Source of the DNA: Euperipatoides rowelli
Taxonomy: Eukaryota > Onychophora > Udeonychophora > Euonychophora > Peripatopsidae
DNA: 21,048 bases
Assembly (NCBI GenBank): GCA_003024985.2
Contig: PXIH01S0003103.1
Reading direction: 5' to 3' (one strand)
Notes under the pieces: generated by a model
The model's input: only the letters and a program-made list of their open reading frames with translations
What the model was told of the DNA's origin: nothing
Databases searched by the model: none
In this document: in pieces, positions 8,056 to 20,023 of the stretch
How the letters are laid out: each line of letters opens with the position of its first letter
How positions within the stretch are numbered: the first letter of the stretch is position 1
Position numbers and translations under genes: made by a program

Positions 8056-8945
8056 GGGGAGATCTATAGGTTTTGGTCGAAAATTCCAGCACCGATTTTT
8101 AGATTTTATCCTTTTTACATTTTAAAATCTCTTTATTTTATAATACAATAAAAAAAATACCGTTTTATTTGTTTTAAGTCTCTTTATTACTAAAAATTTA
8201 TTTTATATCGATTACTTACTAGTCTAAGTTGTAAAATAAAAGTATAGGCCTAGTTAAAATCTTCTGATATTGTTCAGTTTACAGCTGGGCGAATTTTCAG
8301 CTAAAACAATTAAAAATAATGGACTATCCTAGTTGAAAATATAATTTTTTTTTTCAATTAGGCTATAACAATCAAAATAAAATATGTTTTTCTTTTTGGT
8401 TGATAAAGGCCAAATATTTAAATGTATTTTGAAGCCACTTTTAAAATTCATTTATCCTTCTGTATTTGACTTGTTGGAACTTCCTAAAAATTGGGATGAT
8501 TACAAAACATATATAGGCCTACTTCACTATGTTTCGTTTTAAGTAATTAGCCTATGGCAATTTAAAAAAATACAGACATTTAAAACATCAAATTTTGGAA
8601 GAAAAAAAAAGCCCTAATGCATGTTAGAAAAATAAATAAATGTAATATTTAAAAAAAAAAATAATGCATAGTTGCATTTAATATTAGAACTAGGCCCACA
8701 TAAAAAAATATTCCCATGTTTGTTTTTTTTTTTTGGTAACCGAGAAACAACAACATTATTGATGCCATATATATATAATTCAAAGATGGACGTCCCTTTC
8801 TATGGTAACAAATAGCCACAATAAAATACAATTACTTATTTTAACTCGTCTTTTAAGGACATATCTTATTTTCCAATTTAAATTGTCATAACTTTATGGC
8901 CTAAAACTAAATAACAAAAAAAGGTTCTGATCTGTGCATCTCCCC
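8056..8945. mobile_element. Kolobok-like non-autonomous DNA transposon (TTAA duplication)
   Basis: GGGGAGAT at 8056 is mirrored by ATCTCCCC ending at 8945, and both ends abut TTAA (8052-8055 and 8946-8949). A TTAA duplication with purine/GG-starting termini is typical of the Kolobok superfamily; piggyBac also uses TTAA but its ends normally start CCC. The 890-bp interior is A+T-rich with no transposase. The perfect repeat is only 8 bp, with looser pairing beyond, so the superfamily is an inference. Confidence 0.65.
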
Positions 8946-9546
8946 TTAATAAGTTTTAAACGATTAAAGTTGAAAACAAGAAATGAAATGACATTGAGTA
9001 TATTAGCCAAGAACTACCTGGACAAAAATTAATTTGTGTAATGAAATTCAAAAACTGTAAAAGGAAGATAATGTATTTTTACTAAAATAATTAAAAAAAA
9101 TTTTTAAGTGTTCAAAATACTAGCGTTACCAATTGTCTTTGAAAATTAAATTCATTGTTATGGTTTAACCTAAAAAAAAATCAAATTGATGATTAAAGTG
9201 TGCTTCCCATTAAATTTAAATAACTGTCCATATGAACATTATTATCATCCTACATATTTAAAATGACCATTCTCATATTTTTTTTTATTTATGTTTCAGA
9301 AGCTTTAGAATTAAATTTGTATATTACTGTAGTCATAATAGAAAATATTTTATGCATGTAATGTTTTTAAAAGAATGCATACAAAGCTTTATGTTTAAAA
9401 TATCCCTTTTATGTTGTATAGTCTGTCATAATTTTAATCCAATTTTTAATGCTTTCATTACTGCAAATCAAAGTATGCATATTCAAAGTTGAGAATTTAA
9501 ATTGATATGAAGATAGAATTTCCCATAAAAACATAACATTTCAATA
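8946..9546. other. Non-coding A+T-rich stretch
   Basis: No gene, RNA or clear repeat boundary is seen between the Kolobok-like element and the nested insertion cluster. Frames are short and interrupted on both strands. Confidence 0.5.
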
Positions 9547-9939
9547 CAGTAAAACCTCATTACAACAAACTTCTAAGGACCAGAAAAAAATAGTTCATTA
9601 TATCCAGTCATTTGTTATAGGCCTACTTTATCCCAGCATTTCCCAAACTTGTTCCTTGGAACACTAGTTAGCATTCGGTGTGATGTGAACAAGTATTCCG
9701 TGAAAAATTGTAATTAATAATTTAAAAAAATAAAATTAGCAAATATTGCATATTTGTAGCGTACAGCTCTTTGTATACAGTTTTTAATAGGGTATTTTTT
9801 TTTTTTGCTGCGATTATTATTTGACTAATAATTAAAGATTTTTATTTTGTTTTCAAAAATAAAATGCATCAATAATTTATATCTATGTTTATTGTTTTAA
9901 AAACCAAACAGGCACAGAATAATACTGTAGCCTATAAGC

Positions 9940-10780
9940 TAGGGGTGCAAGGGAACCGAGTTAATAGTCGGTAACCGTAATAGCATTAGGTTCCCGAAGA
10001 GAACCGACTCAATATTTCTNNNNNNNNNNNNNNNNNNNNNNNNNNNNNNNNNNNNNNNNNNNNNNNNNNNNNNNNNNNNNNNNNNNNNNNNNNNNNNNNN
10101 NNNNNNNNNNNNNNNNNNNNNNNNNNNNNNNNNNNNNNNNNNNNNNNNNNNNNNNNNNNNNNNNNNNNNNNNNNNNNNNNNNNNNNNNNNNNNNNNNNNN
10201 NNNNNNNNNNNNNNNNNNNNNNNNNNNNNNNNNNNNNNNNNNNNNNNNNNNNNNNNNNNNNNNNNNNNNNNNNNNNNNNNNNNNNNNNNNNNNNNNNNNN
10301 NNNNNNNNNNNNNNNNNNNNNNNNNNNNNNNNNNNNNNNNNNNNNNNNNNNNNNNNNNNNNNNNNNNNNNNNNNNNNNNNNNNNNNNNNNNNNNNNNNNN
10401 NNNNNNNNNNNNNNNNNNNNNNNNNNNNNNNNNNNNNNNNNNNNNNNNNNNNNNNNNNNNNNNNNNNNNNNNNNNNNNNNNNNNNNNNNNNNNNNNNNNN
10501 NNNNNNNNNNNNNNNNNNNNNNNNNNNNNNNNNNNNNNNNNNNNNNNNNNNNNNNNNNNNNNNNNNNNNNNNNNNNNNNNNNNNNNNNNNNNNNNNNNNN
10601 NNNNNNNNNNNNNNNNNNNNNNNNNNNNNNNNNNNNNNNNNNNNNNNNNNNNNNNNNNNCTGGGCTAATTAAAAAAAAGTAATGTTATAAAAACCGAAAT
10701 AACCGATTATTTAACCGAGTTTCTACATAACCGAACCGATACCGAACCAAACCGAATAAATCCAAACCGTTGCACCCCTA
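9940..10780. mobile_element. hAT element, innermost layer, containing the assembly gap
   Basis: TAGGGGTGCAA at 9940-9950 is mirrored by TTGCACCCCTA at 10770-10780. Both sides carry the perfect 8-bp duplication CTATAAGC (9932-9939 and 10781-10788). The visible ends are rich in AACCG motifs, more regular on the right (10690-10770), as in many hAT families with subterminal repeats. About 640 bases are unresolved, so coding capacity cannot be judged, though the total of 841 bp (if the gap size is right) is too short for a full transposase. Confidence 0.88.
10020..10659. other. Assembly gap (640 N)
   Basis: Unresolved bases lie entirely inside the innermost hAT element, with AACCG-rich sequence on both sides. 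The gap probably reflects repeat collapse; its true length may differ. Confidence 0.98.
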
Positions 10781-10942
10781 CTATAAGCATTCCATATTGC
10801 GAAATGGAAAAAAGGTTCCATAACTAAAAAGTTTGGTAAATGCTGCTCTATTCAGTTCATAAACACTGCCAAAATTCTATGAGCTTGACATAAAGTTTAG
10901 TACTTTATATTAAGGAATTCTTTATAATATGGTTTTACTGTA

Positions 10943-12374
10943 TTTTATATCAAATCTATACTAAATTCTTCTTTATAGGCCTAGTATAAAAAAGAGTTTT
11001 AAAAATCTAATAGATTCGCTCTTAAATTTCCTACATCTGATTATTCCTGGGCTAATAATTAGGCTTTACTATATTGTTTTCAAAACTTTTCAGGGTAAAA
11101 TTTGATTATTTTTTGTTTGTTCTAAATATTAATGTTTAGTGAGTCTGGATGTTTTTTGAGCTCATCTTTATACGATTTAATATCAAAATAATGTTTTAAA
11201 TTTTTTTTAATACCATCTGTTGTTTTGTAATTAAGGAATTTCTAGAATCTCATATGTTATAATGACGATTTCTATACAGTATAAGGTTGTCTAGATGGAA
11301 TTATTTGCAAAATGTTTTACAGTTTAGCCTATATTAGGTTATTACAGTATTTTTAAAAAAATGTAGGTTTATGGCACATTAATTACCATACTTTGTTTAC
11401 CATAATTAGTTTGTAAAGTTTTCTTATCTTAACTACCGTAATCTTATTTTTTAATTTCATTTAAATTTAATAACTCTAAATATGCCCATAAATGTGTCGC
11501 TTTTTATTCTACAATATAACAATTCTTAAGCCAAAAGATGTGGCGCTGAAAATAGGCTACTATCCATAATTAGAGCATCACAGGGTTTATTCTAAACTAT
11601 GGTAGGCTTATAAAACATTAATTAGGTCTACTAAAATATATCTAAGCTGGCCAGCTGAATCTTTTTAACCCTATTTTCATCCAAAGATTTGGGGCCATTT
11701 TAACTGTATTTGTTTTGCTGTCATCGTTTTTGAATAATAGCACATTTTATTTCAAAAGTTTATTATGGGGTGGGTCTGATTTCGATTTTCAATAAATTGT
11801 TCTTCATATACCATCTATTGGTATTGAATTTATTTTTATTTCATTCGTAATCAGTTTGTCAATTGTTTTTTTTTTTTTCAACTTGGCAATTAATTGTGGA
11901 TCATTTACATTTTTATTGTTAATGAAAATCAGGTAATTACTTCCTGTATAAGACAGTATTCACCCAACCGCAATACGGTATACCAAATAAGGCAGCTGAG
12001 AAAAAATTTTGTCTTTTTTTTTATTTTTATCTTGATGTACTTTGAATACTCAATAAATGAATGAAATTATCTAAACAAAGAAATGAGTGGTTGCTGTCAG
12101 TTTTATCACTTGCATCTTGTGAGAAAACCTATCATCACAGATTACTACCTAGAAACCAATTGTTTGTGTGGTACATGACTAAATGAAATATCAGCCTTAT
12201 TTTCTTATTTACAGTCGTAACCTTCAGCTCAATGCTGAATCCTAACTCCTAAGTAATAACTATGCCCAAACCCTAATCATATAAACCACTTTTTTTTTTA
12301 ACTTCTCACTCATAAGAAAGACTTAGTGGCATGAAACAGATAATACTCATTCTCTTCTCATTCTGAGATACAGT
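10943..12374. other. Non-coding A+T-rich stretch
   Basis: No gene seen. TAGGCCTA lies at 10976-10983; TACCGTA-type words occur near 11434 and 11975. Frames are short on both strands. Confidence 0.5.
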
Positions 12375-12590
12375 AACTTTTTTTTTTTTTTACATTTTCA
12401 AAGTACATTAAGAGAAAGTGGAAAACATGATGTGATAACTCATTCATGAGATTTATGAGTCCGGTATGGCTGTAATTTGGATTTAGAAATTTGTTCCACT
12501 GCCATCTCCTCTGAGATTTGTGTAATGTACATTATTCGGGGAAAGCTTATCTTTGTCATGAAATAATCATCTGATATAAGGTCAGATAGT
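12375..12590 (+). repeat. Diverged dispersed repeat copy (pair with 7816-8035)
   Basis: After a T run, the blocks GTGGAAAAC, GATAACTCATT, CTGTAATTTGG, TTTAGAAATTT, CC.TCTC, GATTTGT, GGGGAAA and AATAATCAT occur in the same order and orientation as at 7816-8035, with indels. Unknown family. Confidence 0.5.
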
Positions 12591-15500
12591 CAATTATTAA
12601 AGGGTAAGAATTTTTAAATTTCCACAATAGACTTACGGTAATAATATTAGCTGATAATTTAGGGCTTTTTTTTTTTTTAATTAATATCCACATTGGCTAA
12701 TACTTTTGGATTAATTTATCCACATAAACTGTTCATATTTTTTTAGTTATTTACCGTAATTGTATATGATTTTTTTTTTTTTAAAAAACTCCCTTTGAGA
12801 TACATGTATACAAATAATGCTTTTGTTCTAAAAATATTTAATTTATGGTTGCTCTAAATATCTAGAAGCAATTAATTTGTCCATAAATTAATAATAAAAA
12901 GAAATAGGCCTACTCTTTTTTTTTTTTTTTACCTGTGATTTATCTTATATTTTTCACTATTAAAGGATACTATTTTGTTTAAAAGTCTATATTTCGAGGG
13001 CACTATATTTTTTTTCTTATGTAAAATGTTGGTCTCCCAATATTTTCAGTTTACTGGTTAAAAAGAAAAAAAAAGTTAAGTATAATATGATCAAAAGTTT
13101 TCTAAGAAAAATTTATATGGACTTAGCTTAATCAATATGCTGATAAAATACAGTTTTTATTATAGCACCTGAGAATAAATCGTGGGAAATCACATCTGAA
13201 ATCGAAATGGTGGTCTAGTAATATTTCACTCTGGAATAGGTACACAATTTAGTCATTTGGCAGCTGTGGATATTTAATAGGCTACCCTCTTGGGTGCAAA
13301 TCGACACCAACTTTTGAGAAAATTTTTATAGTCTATTGCATGAGCAGATACAATATTCAGTTGTATCTGGTACATTGGCCATGTTAAAACAAATAGCAAT
13401 TATTTTTAATACCCTATTATTTTGAAAAGATTCTATAAATAAGATTTAATTATGAATTGATCAAGTTTTATTGATATTAAAAAAAAAAATTCAATAGTTA
13501 TGCAATAATCATTTCTTACAGTTAAACTAATCACACTGAATAGTGTTGTCAATTTTTGAAATCACCTCCTCCTATCCCCCAATCCTGTTGTATTGCAAAC
13601 ATTTTTTTTTCAAAGTATGGTAATTTTTTAAAATATTAGAAATCATGGAACAATTTTTATTTATCATTCCTATTGCAAATATCTGGCTACCATATTTTAA
13701 TGGGTTAGCTTTATAAATAAACCTTGGTTATAACAAAAATTACCATAATCCTGAACAAATTTTTATTTTCTGGTGTCTTTCGCACATGTTTTTGTGCCCA
13801 TTTATTTTTGTATACAAATTTGATTCATCAATCGTATGAACAAAATTGGCTTGAATGAATAGCCTACTTTCTCTCAGCATTAATTTATTAAATTTTGTTT
13901 TTAAATTTCAGCATTTGACCTCTTAGGTCATCAGAACACTGTATTTAACATGTTACTTCCTAAATACATCTTTGAGCATATGCATATCAAAATGTTATTC
14001 GTACACCTTCAGTAACTTGATTGACCTTGAGATTGGGATTTAGTTCTTCCAATCCCCCTGTTTCTATCTCATGCCCGGTATGTTAAGTGATTAGTAAAGA
14101 ATAGGGCCTACTGGCAACACAAAGCAATATTAATGTTTTTATGGGGTTTACAGAAGACTTTAATAGTTTTGTTTGGGCAGAGGATACATATAGGCTAAAA
14201 AAATAATTTCAGGTGGGGCTTTTATTTTTTTTGATGGTGATAGAATTAGTTTTGATATAAAGAAAATTTATATTGTTAATATGTTGACTAGAGTAAAAAA
14301 GAAATGGCCTAATGGCCATCCCTATATAAACTATATAAGAAGTCATTCAATTTATATCTACAGTATTTATAAAGTTTCTAACCATCTTGTAATGAGCCAT
14401 ATATTAATTTTACAAATTCAACCAAAAAAAGTTTTTTTTCCATCAAGATTGAAATTTATACCGCCTCTTCGCTTGCAAATATCTAATCTTATCTGTAGGA
14501 GTAATAATTAATCTAATTGCTTTGTCTATCATCACCTTTGTGTCGTTTATTATCGTAATTTTTTTCGTTTATGTAGTGGAAATACACCTACTCTTCCAAA
14601 GTTTATGCCAATGATTTGCACAATTTTTTTAAAAATTTAGTGGTAGTGTACTTTTATTTTGTAAGCTTTATCAAATTTATTACAAGTGACTACAATTGCA
14701 TGGATTAGAAATAAATAAAACTTTCACTTAACTCAGGTTGACTGTTTTTAGCTGTCATTTGTATTAAGAGCAATATTAAAAATCTTTAATGTCTTTAAAA
14801 ATTGAAGCAAATTTATCAAAACTTCTAATTAAAATAACTTAGTGTGTGAAAGTATTTTGTGACCATTGTCAACTATTTTAAAAGACAAAGTGGTGTTCTG
14901 TCTTTTTTAGATTTCCAAAATAAATTGTTGTAGGCCCTATTAAAATTGTTTCAAAATAATCATTTCTCATTTGGAGCTTCCATCCATCCACTTCCATAAA
15001 AACATATTCAGGGACCCTTCAAAATAAATGTTAGTAGTCTTTGAATGTCAATGTTTCTGGTATCCTGTCACACTGATGTAAATAATGTAATGATAATGTT
15101 TTGATAGGGTGTTGTTATTTACAATTTAGTGATATTAATAATGGTAGGCCACTGGTATAGTAAGATTCTTGTGTGGGTAGAATGGTGTTATATGATGGTG
15201 TATCAAAAGTCTAAGTTATGAACATAGGACTACAATACATTAAATTGTCAATATTTCTTATTAGAGCAAGTAGGCCTATGCACATTTTATTTGTATGTTA
15301 TCTTAAACTTTCTCATTATTCATATCTTTACCTCCCCCACTCTCTCTATTAAAGTTATATCAAACTTTTCATTTTATTGGGAACAACCTGTATGGGCAAT
15401 TAAAGATCAATTATTTTTTATACATAGCTTGGGGGTTGGGATCCAGACTTACTCAAACTTGATCAAAAATTTTGAATGGCATTGTGAAGATTATTGTATT

Positions 15501-16277
15501 AGATGAGTAGTTAGGCCTAACGGTTGATTATTACGGTACATTGAATTCAGTCTGTTGTTGTATATCTTGCTTTATATTTATTGTATTTATTTCTTAATGA
15601 AAAATTATTTTAAAACCATTTTAAAGATCACGGTAGGCTATTTTTAGCATTTTATTTAAATCAACTTTTTATTCCATTTATTATTAATAATCATATCTTT
15701 GGCTAGTCTACAGTTTCTTGTATTCTAGCTATAGATCCATTACCTTATCAAGGCTGTTTGTCGCCTTTTTTTAATTTTTTTTTTTTTTTTTTTTTTTGCC
15801 AATTAAAAATAAAATGGCATAAAAAAGTTTTCTATTTTATTTTTAAAGATGCTGTGATCATTTTTGTAATGGTAATCTAAAATTTGCATATATTTTTTAA
15901 TGTTTCTTGTGTAACTTAAATATTTTATGTTCTCATTGACTACTATGGTAGCCTGTATTGATTTCCACTTTCAGTATACAATAAATGGATTTAGTTTACA
16001 GTACTTCATAAGGGACTATTATGTTAATTGTTTACAAACATAATTTTCTGCATTTTATGTTTGTAACTGATGTCAATGTGAACATTTTTAATTATTTTAT
16101 TTAGTAATTTTTTTTAATTATTTTATTAACTTTTTTTGTGTTATTAAAAATGCAAAAGAAAGAGAACCAACATGTTGTACTTTAAATTGATTACATTACT
16201 TGATACGAGTATTATTTTTAATTGTTGGCAAATAAGGATGGAGGTTTGTCGTGGATACTGTAATTTTGTCCTTTAGA
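12591..16277. other. Long non-coding stretch with T runs
   Basis: No supportable gene in about 3.7 kb. Present are a 23-base T run (15775-15797), TAGGCCTA at 12905-12912, 15271-15278 and 15512-15519, a perfect 9-bp-arm palindrome at 13345-13369, and TGACCTcttAGGTCA at 13916-13930. The 76-codon frame at 14281-14511 and 71-codon frame at 15291-15506 have A+T-driven composition and no recognisable domain, and I do not call them genes. Confidence 0.5.
13916..13930. promoter_or_regulatory. Everted AGGTCA half-sites, spacing 3 (ER3-like)
   Basis: TGACCT and AGGTCA form a perfect inverted pair separated by CTT, the arrangement bound in vitro by some nuclear receptor dimers. No gene start is visible nearby, so this may be chance. 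Confidence 0.25.
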
Positions 16278-16330
16278 TCATGACTGTCTAACTGGCAAGC
16301 CGCATACAGCTCGCACATCTTTTAAGGTGA
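16278..16330 (+). mobile_element. Possible hAT terminal fragment
   Basis: CATGACTGTCTAACTGGC followed by AAGCCGCATACAGCTCGC resembles the GC-rich, GCCGC-containing 5' terminus of some animal hAT families. No convincing inverted partner was found; the segment near 16450-16472 pairs weakly. Probably a truncated relic. Confidence 0.3.
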
Positions 16331-18059
16331 TTTGCTATTGAATGCCTATTTCAATGTTTGAAAAACACAAAAATAATATTCTGATTAAGCTACAGTAGGC
16401 TAATGAAAACCTGCATTTTGCTTTCAATGCACCAACTTAATGTTGTTTAATGTTGGTGGAACAGTTTGACTGAAAATAAAATTAACATAATTGACTAATG
16501 ATTTTGAGAACCTCATTGTTCCTTGCACATGATAGCCAAGGGTGTCCGCTGAACAAAGTTCAGGGGCTGGGGGGGGAAGCAAAAAGGTGGATTGGCACAG
16601 TGAGACCAGCTCGGGAAAATTGTTGGTGGCTGGCCCTATCACATATTTATGATTATTTTTTTTTAATCATTGCTGTTATAAAATATCTTTAGTAGAAACA
16701 AAACAAATATTTAAACTTTTTTCCGCTAACAATTTTATTATGATTTGAAATAAGATATAGCATTTTATATTGAAACTGTGCAGGGTCGCTACTACTAGTC
16801 CTAATCAAATAGTGGCAAAACAGACAAAAATATACACTCATCATCATGTTGTTTATTCATTCCATTATTTAAATAAGCTGTCCAATTTAACAATCATAAT
16901 TATTTCAAAAATCAAATTAAATTTCTAATATTCATTCCATTTCAATTTGAATAGATTCAACTCATTTCTTGATTCAATGATTAATTCATTAAGTGAAATC
17001 TTTTTATTTTTTATTTCGCTTTAAAATCTACAAACATTTTGGACATTATCAAATGGACCCTTTTCTATTATCTACATTTAACAAAAAACTGATGAAAAAA
17101 AAATTATAATAAAATAATCTCAATCTAATATGTTTTGGGGTTAAATAAAAATTTTCTCATTTAAAAATTAATGAAAACTTTACAAAATGGCTTGTTCGAA
17201 CTCAATTTTAAAAAAAAATGACAACACTGAGTTGTCACTTCTGCCCACTGCTCGTAAAAAAGAATGCTGTTAGCAGTTTAACTATCAAGCTTAAAATAGG
17301 GTTAATCATTTTATGTATAGATTATAAAGAAATTTTAAGTAAATTTTGAAAAACTGCCGGAAAACTTGAAAGTACCATAATAAAACTGTGTGGCAATAAA
17401 TGAGCTGTTTGCTTTTTTTTTTTTTTTTTTTCAAAAAAGAGGCCTTTCACAATTCTTGAATGGGGAAAGGCTTATAGATTGTTGCAGCTTTAACATGAAT
17501 TTTTTTACAAGTCAGCTAAATGTTAACGTAATTTAAATGATAAATTAGGCTAGGCAACTTTAGTTTATTTTAAATATATCCTAATGTTTCTAAGAAACAA
17601 ATTTTCAGTTTAATAAAAATGTACCGTACATATAATGTGGTCTGTCATTTTTGCTAATTGTGTTTCAATTGAAAGTATATAATAAGTTGCCGGTAGTGTA
17701 TCATTTCATTGATTAAAATAAATTTTAATCTAAATTATAAGACTTAATTATTACTGAACAGTGTTTTATACAAAATTTCCTATTTATTACTGTAGATTAT
17801 TGCATTAATAAAATTAAAAGAAACGGGTGAGGAAAAAAACTAAGAATTTTTAAACGAGATAAAATTTCACTCATTGATTTGTGCAAAATGTTCTAAATTT
17901 TAATGATCCGAATTAGTTGTTTTAAAATATTGTTTTAATTTTGAAATGAAATATTTTAATAATGTAGATTTATTTCAAAACATAGCATATTGTAATTTAG
18001 ATTGATAAATGTCTCTTTAAAATATTAAATGAATTTATGAATGATTGTTGTGTAACTTG
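16331..18059. other. Non-coding stretch with one GC-richer island
   Basis: Bases 16520-16640 are GC-richer, with an 8-base G run (about 16570-16577) and a phrase resembling fossil transposon termini (AGCCAAGGGTGTCCGCTG). Overlapping 72- and 64-codon frames on opposite strands there carry no recognisable domain. A 19-base T run lies at 17413-17431. The rest is plain A+T-rich DNA. Confidence 0.4.
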
Positions 18060-19980
18060 TCTGCATTAATCGGCTGTGACCTTGCGGCATTAAAAGACTC
18101 TGGCCTACTGGTAATTCTCCCGATATCTCACTGATCCCATCCGCCCTTGGGGGCAAAAAAATTATATTTTTGGTTGTGAATATTTTAAGCTGCTTTTACT
18201 TTTTTTTTTTGGTTGCGAGGACATTTCGATAACCTTTTATGTCAGTTCTGTCATTATTTATTCATAAGTGCATCTCAATACATGTTAAGACATTTTTTTT
18301 GTATTAAAAATATTTTTGATTATTCTCACTGCAAAAAAATCACAGTTTTTCCATGTGGGGGAGGGGGGCATAATATAGTAGGCAGGTGTAGAATTAGATG
18401 TGTCTTCATATTAACTGCTGAATACAAGGCAATAAATGATTTGTTGTTTCGGGAGCAGGAATGATGTATTTGGGTTCTCAAGGTCTAATTTAGTCTAAAT
18501 TCAAGCCAATGAAACTATTTTTTTATATAGGCTATATGAATTCCCAAAAATATTGGTCAGCACTGCTATAGAGTACCGGTATGTAAGATTCTTTGATTGT
18601 ATTTATTTTTTTAAAAAAAACTCATTTTTCACCCATTTTTGTGTGACATAGCTAATTATTTATTTTATTAGTAGTTTTTTTTTTTTCAACAAATTTATTC
18701 GATCTGAATTTACAGTATTAATAAATAAAAATGATTGCAAAATACATCTTGTTACATTCCATGAGATGGGAATGTTATTTTGCTCGAAATGTTTTATCAT
18801 AGTTTGCCATTTCCGTAAGAAGTTAACCCATCCATGATTTTTAGTAACATTTGTCTTGACAAAGCTCCAACCTTATACATTTTTTTTTTTAAATAATGTC
18901 CATGTAAACTATGTTTAACTTTATGAGCTTTAACTTTAGTTATTAGAAATTGGGAATTATGTATTAAAAAGTTGATTCATTGGAATTTTTATTATTTTCC
19001 ACTTTTTATTGTTATTGATGATTTTATTAAAAGCAAAAATGAAACATTTTTAAGTTTCTTGTACTGTTTTGCCAACCACAACCATTTTAAAAATCAAAAA
19101 AATAACTTCTAGGATATAACTTACTGTATGTGCTTTTATAATAATGTAAAAAATACCAACAACTGTTGACATTTTATAAAATTATTTTATTTACTTTTTT
19201 TTTTTTTTTTAATTCATATCACTGTAAATTATATAGTCAAAATAATAATTTGTTCGAATTTTCAATTTGTTCATATTTGAGTGACACAATTTTTAATTTA
19301 AATGTGGGCAAATTTTTTGTTGATAATTTAAATAGGCTTATAGATATGTGATTAAAATTTTTAAAACAATAACTAAGTTTTGTAGTTTAAAAATGAAATT
19401 ATCTATTCCGATTGGCCAGAGGTTACCAATTAAATTATTTTGCATAATGCAAAAATGAGACAGAGGTGAGACCCATTGACAAAACACCCCACACTATTGC
19501 TCATACAATATGGACTGAAAAAAAAAAACTCATAAAAACAAAATTATTTATCAAGAACAAATTAGCTTGGTGAGGGAAAATGTAGCTTATCAATTATAGA
19601 TTCATGTCGTGTTGTCAATGTTATGACTAATCCCCCTTGTTGGCATTGTAACGAGAGGTTATTTATTTAACTTAAAAATAAACAATTTTATTTTATAAAA
19701 ATATTTCATGGTTAAGCTAGTTTTTAAAACAAAAAAAAAGAAATGCAACTGTTAATTTTTAATGGTGATTTAGTATCCGTACAGTATATCATGCTAAAAG
19801 TTATGATGCAACGTTTAATATTTTCCGATTCAGATCAAAATTTGCCAATGTACTTCACTGTTTCGTTGAGATTTTACTAGTTTCAAATACCGTACCTATT
19901 CAACATATTTTTTTTTTTTTTTACTTTTGTAAAATATAAATATCCCCTTTTTTCGTGTATAATATTGTAATTTAAAAGAA
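18060..19980. other. Non-coding stretch with small GC-richer islands
   Basis: Islands at about 18070-18155 and 18350-18470 stand out in composition but have no terminal repeats or domains I recognise. The 83-codon frame at 18213-18464 is low-complexity at its start and unlike a known protein. T runs continue (about 18671, 18880, 19196 and 19908). Confidence 0.4.
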
Positions 19981-19984
19981 TTTA

Positions 19985-20023
19985 GTTTTATATTGTGAAT
20001 TTTGTTTTATATTATGAATTTTT
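19985..20023 (+). repeat. Imperfect 19-bp tandem duplication
   Basis: GTTTTATATTGTGAATTTT is followed directly by GTTTTATATTATGAATTTT, with a weaker third unit (TTTTGTCGTGAGG) downstream. A minor local duplication. Confidence 0.6.

Larger units (their letters stand above)
9634..10845. mobile_element. hAT element, middle layer of the nest
   Basis: CAGCATTTCCCAAACTT at 9634-9650 is mirrored at 10829-10845 (complement CAGCATTTACCAAACTT), 16 of 17 identical. Flanking octamers CTTTATCC (9626-9633) and CTCTATTC (10846-10853) agree at 6 of 8, consistent with an aged hAT target duplication. Without the inner element it is about 363 bp, close to the hAT MITE at 7221-7553, and both have a CACTGGTGTG/CACTAGTTAG-like subterminal block. 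No transposase frame is seen. Confidence 0.8.
9547..10940. mobile_element. pogo/Tigger-like MITE, outermost of a three-level nest
   Basis: CAGTAAAACC at 9547-9556 is mirrored by GGTTTTACTG at 10931-10940, with TA on each outer side (9545-9546 and 10941-10942). Inner bases (CTCATTACAACAAA) resemble the usual pogo-like terminus. Subtracting the inserted hAT element and its duplication leaves about 174 bp, a typical MITE size. It is the oldest layer of the nest. Confidence 0.75.

Noticed and set aside
8649-8831. 60-codon minus-strand frame
   Set aside because: Low-complexity frame inside the Kolobok-like element with no transposase motif.
13345-13369. Perfect 9-bp-arm palindrome around TATTCAG
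   Set aside because: A single short stem-loop is common in sequence of this composition; no context supports a function.
13912-14014. Possible small exon after an acceptor-like TTTTTAAATTTCAG at 13911
   Set aside because: The open frame of about 33 codons (FDLLGHQNTVFNMLLPKYIF...) matches no family I know and has no good donor before its stop.
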